A model generated the notes under the pieces. It ran no database searches. It saw nothing but the letters and a program-made list of their open reading frames with translations, and was not told the origin of the DNA. Shown here in pieces: positions 1-6,274 of a stretch of DNA of 18,314 bases. The position numbers and the translations under genes were made by a program. The DNA comes from JBDKTK01 sp039680225 (GTDB lineage Bacteria > Desulfobacterota > Syntrophia > Syntrophales > UBA4778), in NCBI GenBank assembly GCA_039680225.1, contig JBDKTK010000056.1, positions 1 to 18,314 on the forward strand. Reading direction: 5' to 3'. Numbering within the stretch: position 1 is the stretch's first letter; each line of letters begins with the position of its first letter.

Positions 1-2
1 CG

Positions 3-506
3 CTCACAGTGGGCGAGATAGACATGTGCAAACTTGTTTTCCAGGACTCAATCGATTATACAGCGGTCCGGGTCCATAATGAAGAATACCTGCCCTTCGG
101 CCTCCAGGCAGACGACAACGCAATGACACCGAATGGGGAGATATATTTCAATCCGGACATGTACAAATTGGATTTTTCAGTGGAAAAACCATAAGGTAAG
201 ATATGGTTCATACATGAGATGGTCCATGTCTGGCAGTACCAGCTCGGCTACTGGATAAAATGGAATGCGTTCTGGATCGCGGTTACCGGAGGCTACATCG
301 GAGGAAGGGCTTATAAATACGATCCCAATGAAAGGGTCAAGACACTGCCCGACTACAACATGGAGCAGCAGGGGGAAATTGTTTCTCACTACTATGGAGG
401 GAAATATCTTGGTCATCCTAAACATGTTCCAAACCTTACCTTCTTTGAGCGTGTCTTAAAAGAATTCATGAGGAGGCCCAATAATGCCGCGCTTCTGCCG
501 AAATAG
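3..506 (+). pseudogene. Vgr/Rhs-associated HExxH metallopeptidase-like protein, 5' end outside window, interrupted by in-frame TAA
   Basis: The reading frame is open from the left edge and resembles the small 'vgr-related' proteins found beside Rhs and VgrG genes: an LTxGEI-type start, a VRVHNE segment, TPNGEIYF, then IHEMVHVWQYQ. The last contains a zinc-binding HExxH at 213-227. A TAA at 192-194 interrupts the same frame about six codons before this motif, and similarity continues directly after it, so a single substitution is the simplest cause. No ATG, GTG or TTG occurs in frame between 195 and 219. A restart at ATG 219 would lose the first His and the Glu of the motif, so the downstream piece should be inactive. 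The true start probably lies before the window. The last 23 bases overlap the start of the following gene, as in a coupled effector/immunity pair. Family assignment is from remembered resemblance; the zinc motif is seen directly. Confidence 0.6.
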
Positions 507-1031
507 CCTGATTCTAATGCTGTTGTTGGTTATTCCCTTACCGGTCCATGCCATATCCCGCATCAGGGATGCCGACGCAGTCATAACCATGCGTAATGGC
601 AATCCCTGCTTTTCTTATCCGCGAGATGAAGAAATTCAAAAAAGGTCATATTCTTTCGGCTACCTCGATGTGTCAAAGAACGGCCCCATAGGTGGTGGTG
701 GATGGGTCATCCGAACAGCAAGCCCGGACAGGAAGGGACTGCTGGAGCCGGACAGCCCAAAGACCTGTATCGAATATGGTGTCCTAAAGTATGGCAGGCC
801 GCCGAACCCTTGCTCTTCGACACGCCTTATCGTGTGCTTCTTATTGTATACTCAGAACCAGGAGGACTGTATTACGACAGGAAATATCTTTCCAATTTCT
901 GCGTCACCCGCAACGAAAAGGGCGAAACGGTCCTTGTGGCTGCGTCAGGCGACGGCAAGGGTGAGTGGCGCTGCCTCAAACCCGGCGAGAAACCCAGGCG
1001 CGGTTTTTGGGAAAGGTTGTTCGGAAGGTGA
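484..1031 (+). pseudogene. immunity-like exported protein, tandem copy 1, frameshifted
   Basis: This is the first of three tandem copies. It has a strong ribosome site (AGGAGG at 471-476, seven bases before ATG 484) and a Sec signal peptide (CRNSLILMLLLVIPLPVHA, probable cleavage after VHA). Compared with copies 2 and 3 it lacks 13 bp between positions 788 and 789, just after the CIEYGVL segment. The frame therefore shifts: translation from ATG 484 runs on in the wrong frame to a TAG at 1057-1059, while the original C-terminal half (LLFDTPYRV, SNFCVTRNEKGE, FWERLFG) survives in another frame up to TGA 1029-1031. Copy 1 would make an aberrant 191-residue product sharing only the N-terminal half. 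The recent look of the decay (little other change) suggests a young lesion, or a sequencing error. Confidence 0.7.
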
Positions 1032-1036
1032 CGAAT

Positions 1037-1597
1037 ATGCCGCACCTTTGCCGAAATAGCCTGATTCTATTGCTGATATTAATCGCTCCCTTACCGGTCC
1101 ATGCCATTTCCAGCATCCGGGATGCCGACGCGGTCATCACCATGCGCAACGGCAAACCCTGCTTTTCCTACCCCCAGGATGAGGAGATCAGGAAAAGGCC
1201 TTATTCTTTCAGCTACCTTGATGTTTCAAAAAACGGGCCCGTCGGCGGCGGTGGATGGGTCATTCAAATAGCAAGCCCGGACAGGAAGGGATTGCTGGAG
1301 CCGGACAGCCCAAAGACCTGTGTCGAATATGGTATTCTAAATCCCGGGATGGAAGTATGGCAGGAACCTGAACCGTTGCTTTTCGACACGCATTATCGTG
1401 TGCTTATCCGAGTGACAGCACGAGATCGGGATGGCATCTCCGAGAGGAGATATCTTTCCAATTTTTGTCTCACACGCGACGAAAAGGGCGAGACGGTCCT
1501 TGTGGCTGCTTCGGGCGGCGGCAAGGGCGAGTGGCGTTGCCTCAAACCCGGCGAAAAACCCAAACGCAGTTTTTGGGAAAGATTGTTCGGAAAGTAA
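1037..1597 (+). CDS. putative periplasmic immunity-like protein, tandem copy 2
   Basis: This 186-residue protein has a Sec signal peptide (hydrophobic stretch ending PLPVHA, cleavage near residue 22) and no lipobox, so a soluble periplasmic protein is predicted. The mature part starts with an ITMRNGKPCFSYP segment, continues with a GGGGW loop, PDSPKTCVEYG, LLFDTHYRVLIRV and SNFCLTRDEKGETVLV, and ends with a basic tail, KPKRSFWERLFGK. Three cysteines (in PCF, KTCVE and NFC) are conserved between copies; a fourth lies near the C-terminus (EWRC). The pattern of a Cys-containing beta-strand protein behind a Vgr-type gene resembles the family annotated as putative T6SS immunity periplasmic (lipo)proteins; I recall this pattern but could not search it. 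The start is ATG 1037, which aligns with the copy 1 start. It sits five bases after the old stop of copy 1, and CGGAAGG just upstream can serve as ribosome site. Confidence 0.6.
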   Translation: MPHLCRNSLILLLILIAPLPVHAISSIRDADAVITMRNGKPCFSYPQDEEIRKRPYSFSYLDVSKNGPVGGGGWVIQIASPDRKGLLEPDSPKTCVEYGILNPGMEVWQEPEPLLFDTHYRVLIRVTARDRDGISERRYLSNFCLTRDEKGETVLVAASGGGKGEWRCLKPGEKPKRSFWERLFGK

Positions 1598-1602
1598 CGG
1601 GC

Positions 1603-2166
1603 ATGCCGCACTTCTGCCGAAATAGCCTGATTCTAATGCTGTTGTTGGTTATTCCCTTACCGGTCCATGCCATTTCCAGCATCCGGGATGCCGACGCGGT
1701 CATAACCATGCGTAATGGCAATCCCTGCTTTTCTTATCCGCGAGATGAAGAAATTCAAAAAAGGCCCTATTCTTTCGGATACCTCGATGTGTCAAAAAAA
1801 GGCCACGTTGGCGGCGGTGGATGGGAAATAGGGATAGCAAGTCCGGACAGAAAAGGTCTGCTGGAGCCGGACAGCCCGGAGACATGCGTTGAATACGGAG
1901 TTCTTAATCCAGGGATGGAGGTAAGGCAGGCCGCCGAACCATTGCTGTTCGACACGCCTTATCGTGTGCTTATCCGAGTGACAGAACGTCCCGGTGAGCG
2001 TTACAGTTATACGCGGCGATATCTCTCCAATTTCTGCGTCACCCGCAACGAAAAGGGCGAAACAGTCCTTGTGGCTGCGTCAGGCGACGGCAAGGGTGAG
2101 TGGCGCTGCCTCAAACCCGGCGAGAAACCCAGGCGCGGTTTTTGGGAAAGATTGTTCGGAAAGTAA
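1603..2166 (+). CDS. putative periplasmic immunity-like protein, tandem copy 3
   Basis: This 187-residue paralogue of the preceding gene starts five bases after its stop. Signal peptide, Cys positions and C-terminal RGFWERLFGK tail are conserved. It differs from copy 2 mainly in two places: the loop before and after GGGGW (KGHV and EIGI instead of NGPV and VIQI) and the segment between YRVLIRV and RRYLSNFC, where length and sequence both change. Its 5' third is almost identical in DNA to copy 1 rather than copy 2, while copy 1 matches copy 2 in the middle, so the array is a mosaic. A role as immunity protein against a secreted periplasmic toxin is inferred from context and family resemblance, not shown by the sequence. 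Confidence 0.6.
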   Translation: MPHFCRNSLILMLLLVIPLPVHAISSIRDADAVITMRNGNPCFSYPRDEEIQKRPYSFGYLDVSKKGHVGGGGWEIGIASPDRKGLLEPDSPETCVEYGVLNPGMEVRQAAEPLLFDTPYRVLIRVTERPGERYSYTRRYLSNFCVTRNEKGETVLVAASGDGKGEWRCLKPGEKPRRGFWERLFGK

Positions 2167-2171
2167 CGGAT

Positions 2172-2203
2172 ATGCCGCGCTTCTGCCGAAAAGATGATTC
2201 TCG
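2172..2203 (+). repeat. 5' remnant of a fourth immunity-like copy
   Basis: Twenty bases starting at ATG 2172 (ATGCCGCGCTTCTGCCGAAA) are identical to the first twenty of copy 1. A short further match (TGATTCT) follows after a three-base deletion, then similarity stops. This marks the right boundary of the roughly 566-bp tandem unit, left by unequal recombination or truncation of a fourth gene. Confidence 0.65.
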
Positions 2204-2295
2204 CGACGAGAGGCAAGGTCTTTACAGTTAAGACTCTCGACCGCCTCGTTGAGCATACCCGTTTAAAAGATTACCGCACTGTAAAATTTTCTTGA
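2194..2295 (+). CDS. possible 33-residue ORF or gene remnant
   Basis: An open frame from ATG 2194 to TGA 2293-2295 reads MILATRGKVFTVKTLDRL followed by VEHTRLKDYRTVKFS. It looks protein-like in composition but has no ribosome site and no recognised family. It begins inside the remnant of the fourth tandem copy, so it may be the tail of an unrelated gene joined there by the rearrangement, or chance. The rest of the 2296-2404 stretch shows no gene. Confidence 0.15.
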   Translation: MILATRGKVFTVKTLDRLVEHTRLKDYRTVKFS

Positions 2296-2404
2296 ATCTC
2301 ACGGGAATACCTCCATGGAGCACCTGCGCCAAGCTTTGGCAACATGAGAATTTCATTTTTCGCCCGGATTTCAGGCGATGGTCCCTGGCCAGTCTTTATT
2401 TAGA

Positions 2405-2433
2405 TTGACTTCAAAAAAGACATTAAATAAGTT
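2405..2433 (+). promoter_or_regulatory. sigma-70-type promoter for ubiA1-CPBP operon
   Basis: TTGACT at 2405-2410 and TAAGTT at 2428-2433 are separated by 17 bp, about 34 bases before ATG 2467. The spacer is A-rich (TCAAAAAAGACATTAAA). Nearly the same arrangement precedes the second UbiA gene at 3990-4018, which supports both. Confidence 0.55.
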
Positions 2434-2466
2434 AACGTCCTTCCTGCATAAACAAAGGAGAAAATC

Positions 2467-3363
2467 ATGTCGGGCTTTAAGAAATACGTAATAGCGACCC
2501 GTCCGTGGTCGTTCACGATGTCAATACTTTCCGTCACGGTCGGGGCGCTGCTGGCCGCGGAAACAGGGCCCATCAGCTGGCCCTGGTTCGCCGTAACAAT
2601 ATTCGGGATAGTCCTTTTCCATGCGGGCGCAAACCTTATTAACGATTATTACGACACCCTGAACAGGGTTGACCAGCCGGACTCGCCTACGGTGAAATAC
2701 CGCCCGCAGCCCATCTTCTCCGGCCTCCTGACGATGCCGGAGCTGTTCCGGGAGTTCGTGGTCCTGTTCAGCATCACCACTGTCATCGGCCTGATAACAG
2801 CCTATTATCGCACTTACCATGTCCTCTGGATCGGAGTAATAGGCCTGATGACGAGCATCTTCTATACAGCCGGGCCGGTAAAATTCAAGTACCGGGCCCT
2901 GGGCGAATTCGCCGTCTTCATGATGTGGGGCCCGCTCATGATCGAGGGGGCATATGCCGTCCAGCGTCATGCCCTGTCAATGAAGGCCCTGTATATTTCC
3001 ATACCTTTCGGGACGCTGGTCGCCCTGGTCCTCTTTGCGAACAATATGCGGGACATAGCCTACGATTCGCGCCGCAACGTCAAAACCCTGAGCATCCTCC
3101 TGGGTTCGGAAAAGAGCTATGTATTATTTGCCGCGCTGATCCTGGCAGCTTATGCATATGTGCTGGGAATGATCTTTGTGGGCATGATGAGCTTCTGGGG
3201 TTTCCTGATCTTCCTGTCCCTGCCGATGGCGCTCTCGCTGCTGAAAAGTTTCCGGGAGAGAATACCTGATGCCTCCGACGCCATTACGGCGAAGTTCGAC
3301 ACGGTCTTCGGCATACTGCTGATCCTGGCAATCATCATCGAAACAGGGGTCATCCATTGGTAG
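2467..3363 (+). CDS. UbiA-family (MenA-like) prenyltransferase 1
   Basis: This 298-residue integral membrane protein has eight to nine predicted helices, as usual for UbiA enzymes, which join a prenyl diphosphate to an aromatic or polar acceptor. The first Mg-diphosphate motif is N59-D60-YY-D63 and the second is NNMRDIAYD (N192, D196, D200) followed by KTLSILLG. Both resemble MenA (1,4-dihydroxy-2-naphthoate polyprenyltransferase). The segment IFSGLLT also fits the MenA side of the family. No other menaquinone genes are nearby, so the acceptor is open. The start is set by AAGGAG at 2455-2460. It overlaps the next gene by seven bases, implying coupled translation, and lies close to a second UbiA gene. 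Confidence 0.85.
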   Translation: MSGFKKYVIATRPWSFTMSILSVTVGALLAAETGPISWPWFAVTIFGIVLFHAGANLINDYYDTLNRVDQPDSPTVKYRPQPIFSGLLTMPELFREFVVLFSITTVIGLITAYYRTYHVLWIGVIGLMTSIFYTAGPVKFKYRALGEFAVFMMWGPLMIEGAYAVQRHALSMKALYISIPFGTLVALVLFANNMRDIAYDSRRNVKTLSILLGSEKSYVLFAALILAAYAYVLGMIFVGMMSFWGFLIFLSLPMALSLLKSFRERIPDASDAITAKFDTVFGILLILAIIIETGVIHW

Positions 3364-3947
3364 CCGGAGCCATTCTCCTTCCGGCAGCCTGCTGGTTTTT
3401 CACGTTCGGCGTTCCCTGGGGAAATTTCTGGATAAAAATCGGCATATCCGTCGTGATCATCTGCCTCTATTCGTTTATCTGGCAGAGGCCCCGGATCAGG
3501 TTCAGCTTTCAGTCAGTTATCCTGGGAATCATATCCGCCGCCGCACTGTATGGAATTTTCTATCTTGGAAACGCGTTTTCGCCATATTTTGTGAAAGGGG
3601 CGGCCGGCCAGGTCCAGGGGATCTACAGCCTCGGCACCGGATCGGACAAGGCGCTGGTCTTCCTCTTATTGCTTCTCATCACCGGGCCGGGCGAGGAAAT
3701 ATTCTGGAGGGGCTTTCTCCAGGCTAATCTGATGCAGCGTTTCGGCGAATTCGGGGGGTTTGCATTGACTGCCGGCATCTACGCCGGGGTCCATATCTTC
3801 TCAATGAATTTCATCCTGGTCATGGCGGCGCTCATCGCGGGGGTCTTCTGGGGCGGGCTGTACCTCTGGAAAAGGGACCTGACGGCTGTTATTGTCTCCC
3901 ACTCGCTCTGGAGCGCTTTCATTTTCGCGGTATTCCCGATCAGCTGA
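3357..3947 (+). CDS. CPBP-family (CAAX/Abi-type) intramembrane metalloprotease
   Basis: This 196-residue membrane protein has about six helices. Motif 1 of the CPBP/Rce1 family is present as G-E113-E114-IFW-R118, and motif 2 as GIYAGVH146. The third region, IVSH182SLWSAF, keeps its His but has Ser where the family usually has Asn or Asp four residues later. TTG 3357 is the only workable start before residue 64; it overlaps the end of the upstream UbiA gene by seven bases and has CAGGGG a few bases ahead. Family members cleave prenylated proteins in eukaryotes (Rce1) or mature and degrade bacteriocin-like and signal peptides in bacteria. Here it may process a peptide, or act as a membrane chaperone or adaptor for its prenyltransferase neighbours; that is inference. 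Confidence 0.8.
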   Translation: MVAGAILLPAACWFFTFGVPWGNFWIKIGISVVIICLYSFIWQRPRIRFSFQSVILGIISAAALYGIFYLGNAFSPYFVKGAAGQVQGIYSLGTGSDKALVFLLLLLITGPGEEIFWRGFLQANLMQRFGEFGGFALTAGIYAGVHIFSMNFILVMAALIAGVFWGGLYLWKRDLTAVIVSHSLWSAFIFAVFPIS

Positions 3948-3989
3948 GATTGGCCCGGGTTGGTCCGGCCTCGGGGCGCCAGTTTCGTA

Positions 3990-4018
3990 TTGACTTACAA
4001 AAAAACTTAAAATAAATT
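3990..4018 (+). promoter_or_regulatory. sigma-70-type promoter for ubiA2-radical SAM operon
   Basis: TTGACT at 3990-3995 and TAAATT at 4013-4018 are 17 bp apart, with an A-rich spacer (TACAAAAAAACTTAAAA) very like that of the promoter at 2405. The expected transcription start near 4025 leaves about 50 untranslated bases before ATG 4078. Confidence 0.55.
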
Positions 4019-4077
4019 CGCTTTTTTCATAAAAGCCCGCATTCAAAGATGCCGGACGCAAAGGGCCGTCACTTTCC

Positions 4078-5004
4078 ATGACAAGCAAGCAGACAGTCTC
4101 AACAACCGTGAAGGATTGGGTATCCCTGTCCAGGCCCCCTTTTCACACGGTGGGCATCCTGCCCTTTTGCCTGGGGACCCTGCTTGCCCTGAGGTTCGAT
4201 AATGTGTTCAGGATGGATGTTTTTATCCTTGGGACAGCTGCCGTTATATTAATAATGCTTTCGACTTATCACGCGGGGGAGTATTTCGATATCCGGGAGG
4301 ATACAATTTCCAAAAGGATATTCCCGAGCCGGTTTGCCGGAGGATCGGGAGTAATGCCGGCCGGCCGCATCTCCGGAAAAGTCCCGTTCCGGACCAGCAT
4401 TGCCACTTTTATAGCCGCCGGCGCCATCGGAATTCTGCTGCAGTTTTATTATAAAACAGGCCCTTACACTTTTTTTCTGGGAGTACTGGGCGCAATCCCG
4501 GGTTTTTTTTATTCAACCAGGCCGGTGCGTCTCGTGGGAACGGGTTTTGGAGAATGCTTCATAGGTTTTTGCTATGGCTGGCTGCCCGTCGCGGCATCAT
4601 TCTATATCCAAACCGCGTACATTCATCCGCTGATAAGCTGGCTTTCCATTCCCATTGCCGCCTCAATATTCAATGTCATCCTGGTCAATGAATTCCCCGA
4701 CTACGAAGGCGACCGGGAGTCGCGCAAGCTCAATCTCCTTGTGCGCTTTGGAAAGCCCTGCGGGAAAATGATTTATTCATGCCTGACCTTTTTATCCTGG
4801 ATTGCCTTTCTCCTCTCGGTCCGGGCCGGGGTGGCCCCGGCAGCCCTGTGCCTCTATATCCCTGTCATGCTGCTTTCCCTCATAGCCGTCTGGATGCTTG
4901 CCTCCAACATGGATACAGACCGAAAAAAACTTGAAGCCATCTGCGGGCTCACCATAATTGTGAACCTCGGCACGACGGCCTCTTACATTTTGGCGTTCTG
5001 GTAA
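4078..5004 (+). CDS. UbiA-family prenyltransferase 2
   Basis: This 308-residue membrane protein has about nine helices. Its second Asp-rich motif is N204-EFP-D208-YEGD212 followed by KLNLLVRFG, typical of the MenA-like branch, as is FAGGSGVMPAGRIS after the first motif. The first motif is unusual: where most members have NDxxD this one reads HAG-E68-YF-D71, so the Asn is Gly and the first Asp is Glu. It may bind Mg-diphosphate differently or use another prenyl donor. Its sequence differs widely from the first UbiA gene 715 bases upstream, so they are not a recent duplication. The ribosome site is weak (AAAGGG about 12 bases ahead); a ten-codon frame from ATG 4049 ends overlapping this start (ATGA), so leader coupling is possible. 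The stop shares one base with the next start. Confidence 0.82.
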   Translation: MTSKQTVSTTVKDWVSLSRPPFHTVGILPFCLGTLLALRFDNVFRMDVFILGTAAVILIMLSTYHAGEYFDIREDTISKRIFPSRFAGGSGVMPAGRISGKVPFRTSIATFIAAGAIGILLQFYYKTGPYTFFLGVLGAIPGFFYSTRPVRLVGTGFGECFIGFCYGWLPVAASFYIQTAYIHPLISWLSIPIAASIFNVILVNEFPDYEGDRESRKLNLLVRFGKPCGKMIYSCLTFLSWIAFLLSVRAGVAPAALCLYIPVMLLSLIAVWMLASNMDTDRKKLEAICGLTIIVNLGTTASYILAFW

Positions 5005-6212
5005 TGAAAAAAATCTCGAAATCCAGCTTTTGGCCGCCGTCCCTTTTGTGCAGGCAGCTTGGACGCGCCCTTCTCATGGCCTACTTGAACGACTGGGGGA
5101 AATGGCCGCATTGGATTGCCGCCCACAGCTTCCGCTCAATTCCCGTTTCCAACGGCGCCCGCGGGATGGGATGCATCGGTTATCCCGGCCATCCCGTCTG
5201 GGAGGTCACTTCCGCCTGCAACCTGCGCTGCATCCACTGCCATGCCGTAAGCGGCGAGCCCGACCCGAAGGAGCTCACCACCGACGAGGGCAAACGCCTG
5301 ATCGACCAGATCGCGTCAATGGGGGAGTTCCGGACCCTGATCTACACGGGCGGCGAGCCGCTCGTGCGCAGGGACATTTTCGAGCTCCTCAGGCATTCCC
5401 AGTCTGCGGGCCTTGTCAACATAATGGCGACCAACGGCACCCTCATCGATGAAGAGACAGCCTGGAAGCTCAAGGACCACGGCGTCGCCTGCAACGCCAT
5501 CAGCATCGACGCCGCCGATCCCGGCATCCATAACTATATCCGGAACAAGCCGGATGCTTTCGATCTTGCGCTGCGCGGCATGGAGAACACAAAAAAAGCG
5601 GGAATACTCCTCCAGATAAATACCACGGCCATGGAGTACAACATTCCCCACCTCGAAAGGCTCATTGATTTCGTGGAGGACCGGAACGCCGGGATCATGC
5701 TCATGTACCAGCTGGTCGCCGTGGGCCGGGGAGAAAAGATAAAATCGGCCACCCTGAAGAAAACCGCCAACCGGGGACTCTGCGAACTGATCTCAGCCAA
5801 GCAGAAGAAAGTGAAAACCGTTATCGAACCCGTCGCCGGGCCGCAGTACTGGCCCTATCTCCTCGAGAAAAAAGGGCTGAACAAGGGCTGGAAGCTAAAG
5901 ATGGCGGGTAATTTTTTTCACGGCTGCGCGGCAGGCCGCGGCTTCGTCTATATCAAGGCCAATGGAGACGTGTGGCCCTGTCCGTTCGTGGAATTGAGCG
6001 GAGGAAACGTCCGCGACGAATCTTTCCCGGCAATCTACAATTCATCCGAGGTGTTCAGGAATCTTCGCAACCGGGAAACAAGGCTCAAGGGCCTTTGCGG
6101 GGAATGCGATTACAGGACGGTCTGCGGAGGGTGCAGGGGGCGCGCCCTTGCCTACAGCGGAGACTACCTCGCCGAAGACCCCCGCTGTTTCCTGCGGGAA
6201 AAAAAATCCTGA
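5004..6212 (+). CDS. radical SAM/SPASM-domain enzyme
   Basis: This 402-residue protein has about 60 N-terminal residues of unknown role, then a radical SAM domain with the [4Fe-4S] triad C72-xxx-C76-xx-C79 in TSACNLRCIHCH and the SAM-contacting GGEP at 117-120. The C-terminal SPASM region carries C308, C326, C365, C368, C374, C377 and C395 (GDVWPCPF, CGECDYRTVCGGCRGRA), enough to hold one or two auxiliary Fe-S clusters. The layout resembles AhbC, AhbD and NirJ (heme d1 and alternative heme pathways) and peptide-modifying enzymes such as PqqE; the substrate cannot be told from sequence. The start ATG 5004 overlaps the TAA of the UbiA gene (TAATG), so translation is coupled and the two products probably act in one pathway. 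It is convergent with the efflux transporter gene, with no clear terminator in the 62 bases between. Confidence 0.85.
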   Translation: MKKISKSSFWPPSLLCRQLGRALLMAYLNDWGKWPHWIAAHSFRSIPVSNGARGMGCIGYPGHPVWEVTSACNLRCIHCHAVSGEPDPKELTTDEGKRLIDQIASMGEFRTLIYTGGEPLVRRDIFELLRHSQSAGLVNIMATNGTLIDEETAWKLKDHGVACNAISIDAADPGIHNYIRNKPDAFDLALRGMENTKKAGILLQINTTAMEYNIPHLERLIDFVEDRNAGIMLMYQLVAVGRGEKIKSATLKKTANRGLCELISAKQKKVKTVIEPVAGPQYWPYLLEKKGLNKGWKLKMAGNFFHGCAAGRGFVYIKANGDVWPCPFVELSGGNVRDESFPAIYNSSEVFRNLRNRETRLKGLCGECDYRTVCGGCRGRALAYSGDYLAEDPRCFLREKKS

Positions 6213-6274
6213 ATCAACAGTTTTCTTTCCCTGCTTTCCCGATGACAGGTCCTGGCTGTAAAAATGCTTTCTTG

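Noticed and set aside
484..2203. CRISPR-like or insertion-sequence explanation of the repeats
   Set aside because: The repeats are about 566 bp coding units with conserved reading frames, with no short spaced repeats, terminal inverted repeats or transposase.
2521..2970. 149-residue minus-strand frame opposite UbiA gene 1
   Set aside because: It is antisense to a clear membrane protein gene, has no ribosome site and its composition mirrors the GC-rich third positions of the real gene.
3948..3985. GC-rich GGCCCGGG...CCGGCC hairpin after the CPBP gene
   Set aside because: The stem is imperfect and has no T-tract, so it is not convincing as a terminator.
4049..4081. ten-codon frame ending over the UbiA 2 start
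   Set aside because: Too short and without a ribosome site to claim as a leader peptide or a precursor for the radical SAM enzyme; kept only as a remark.
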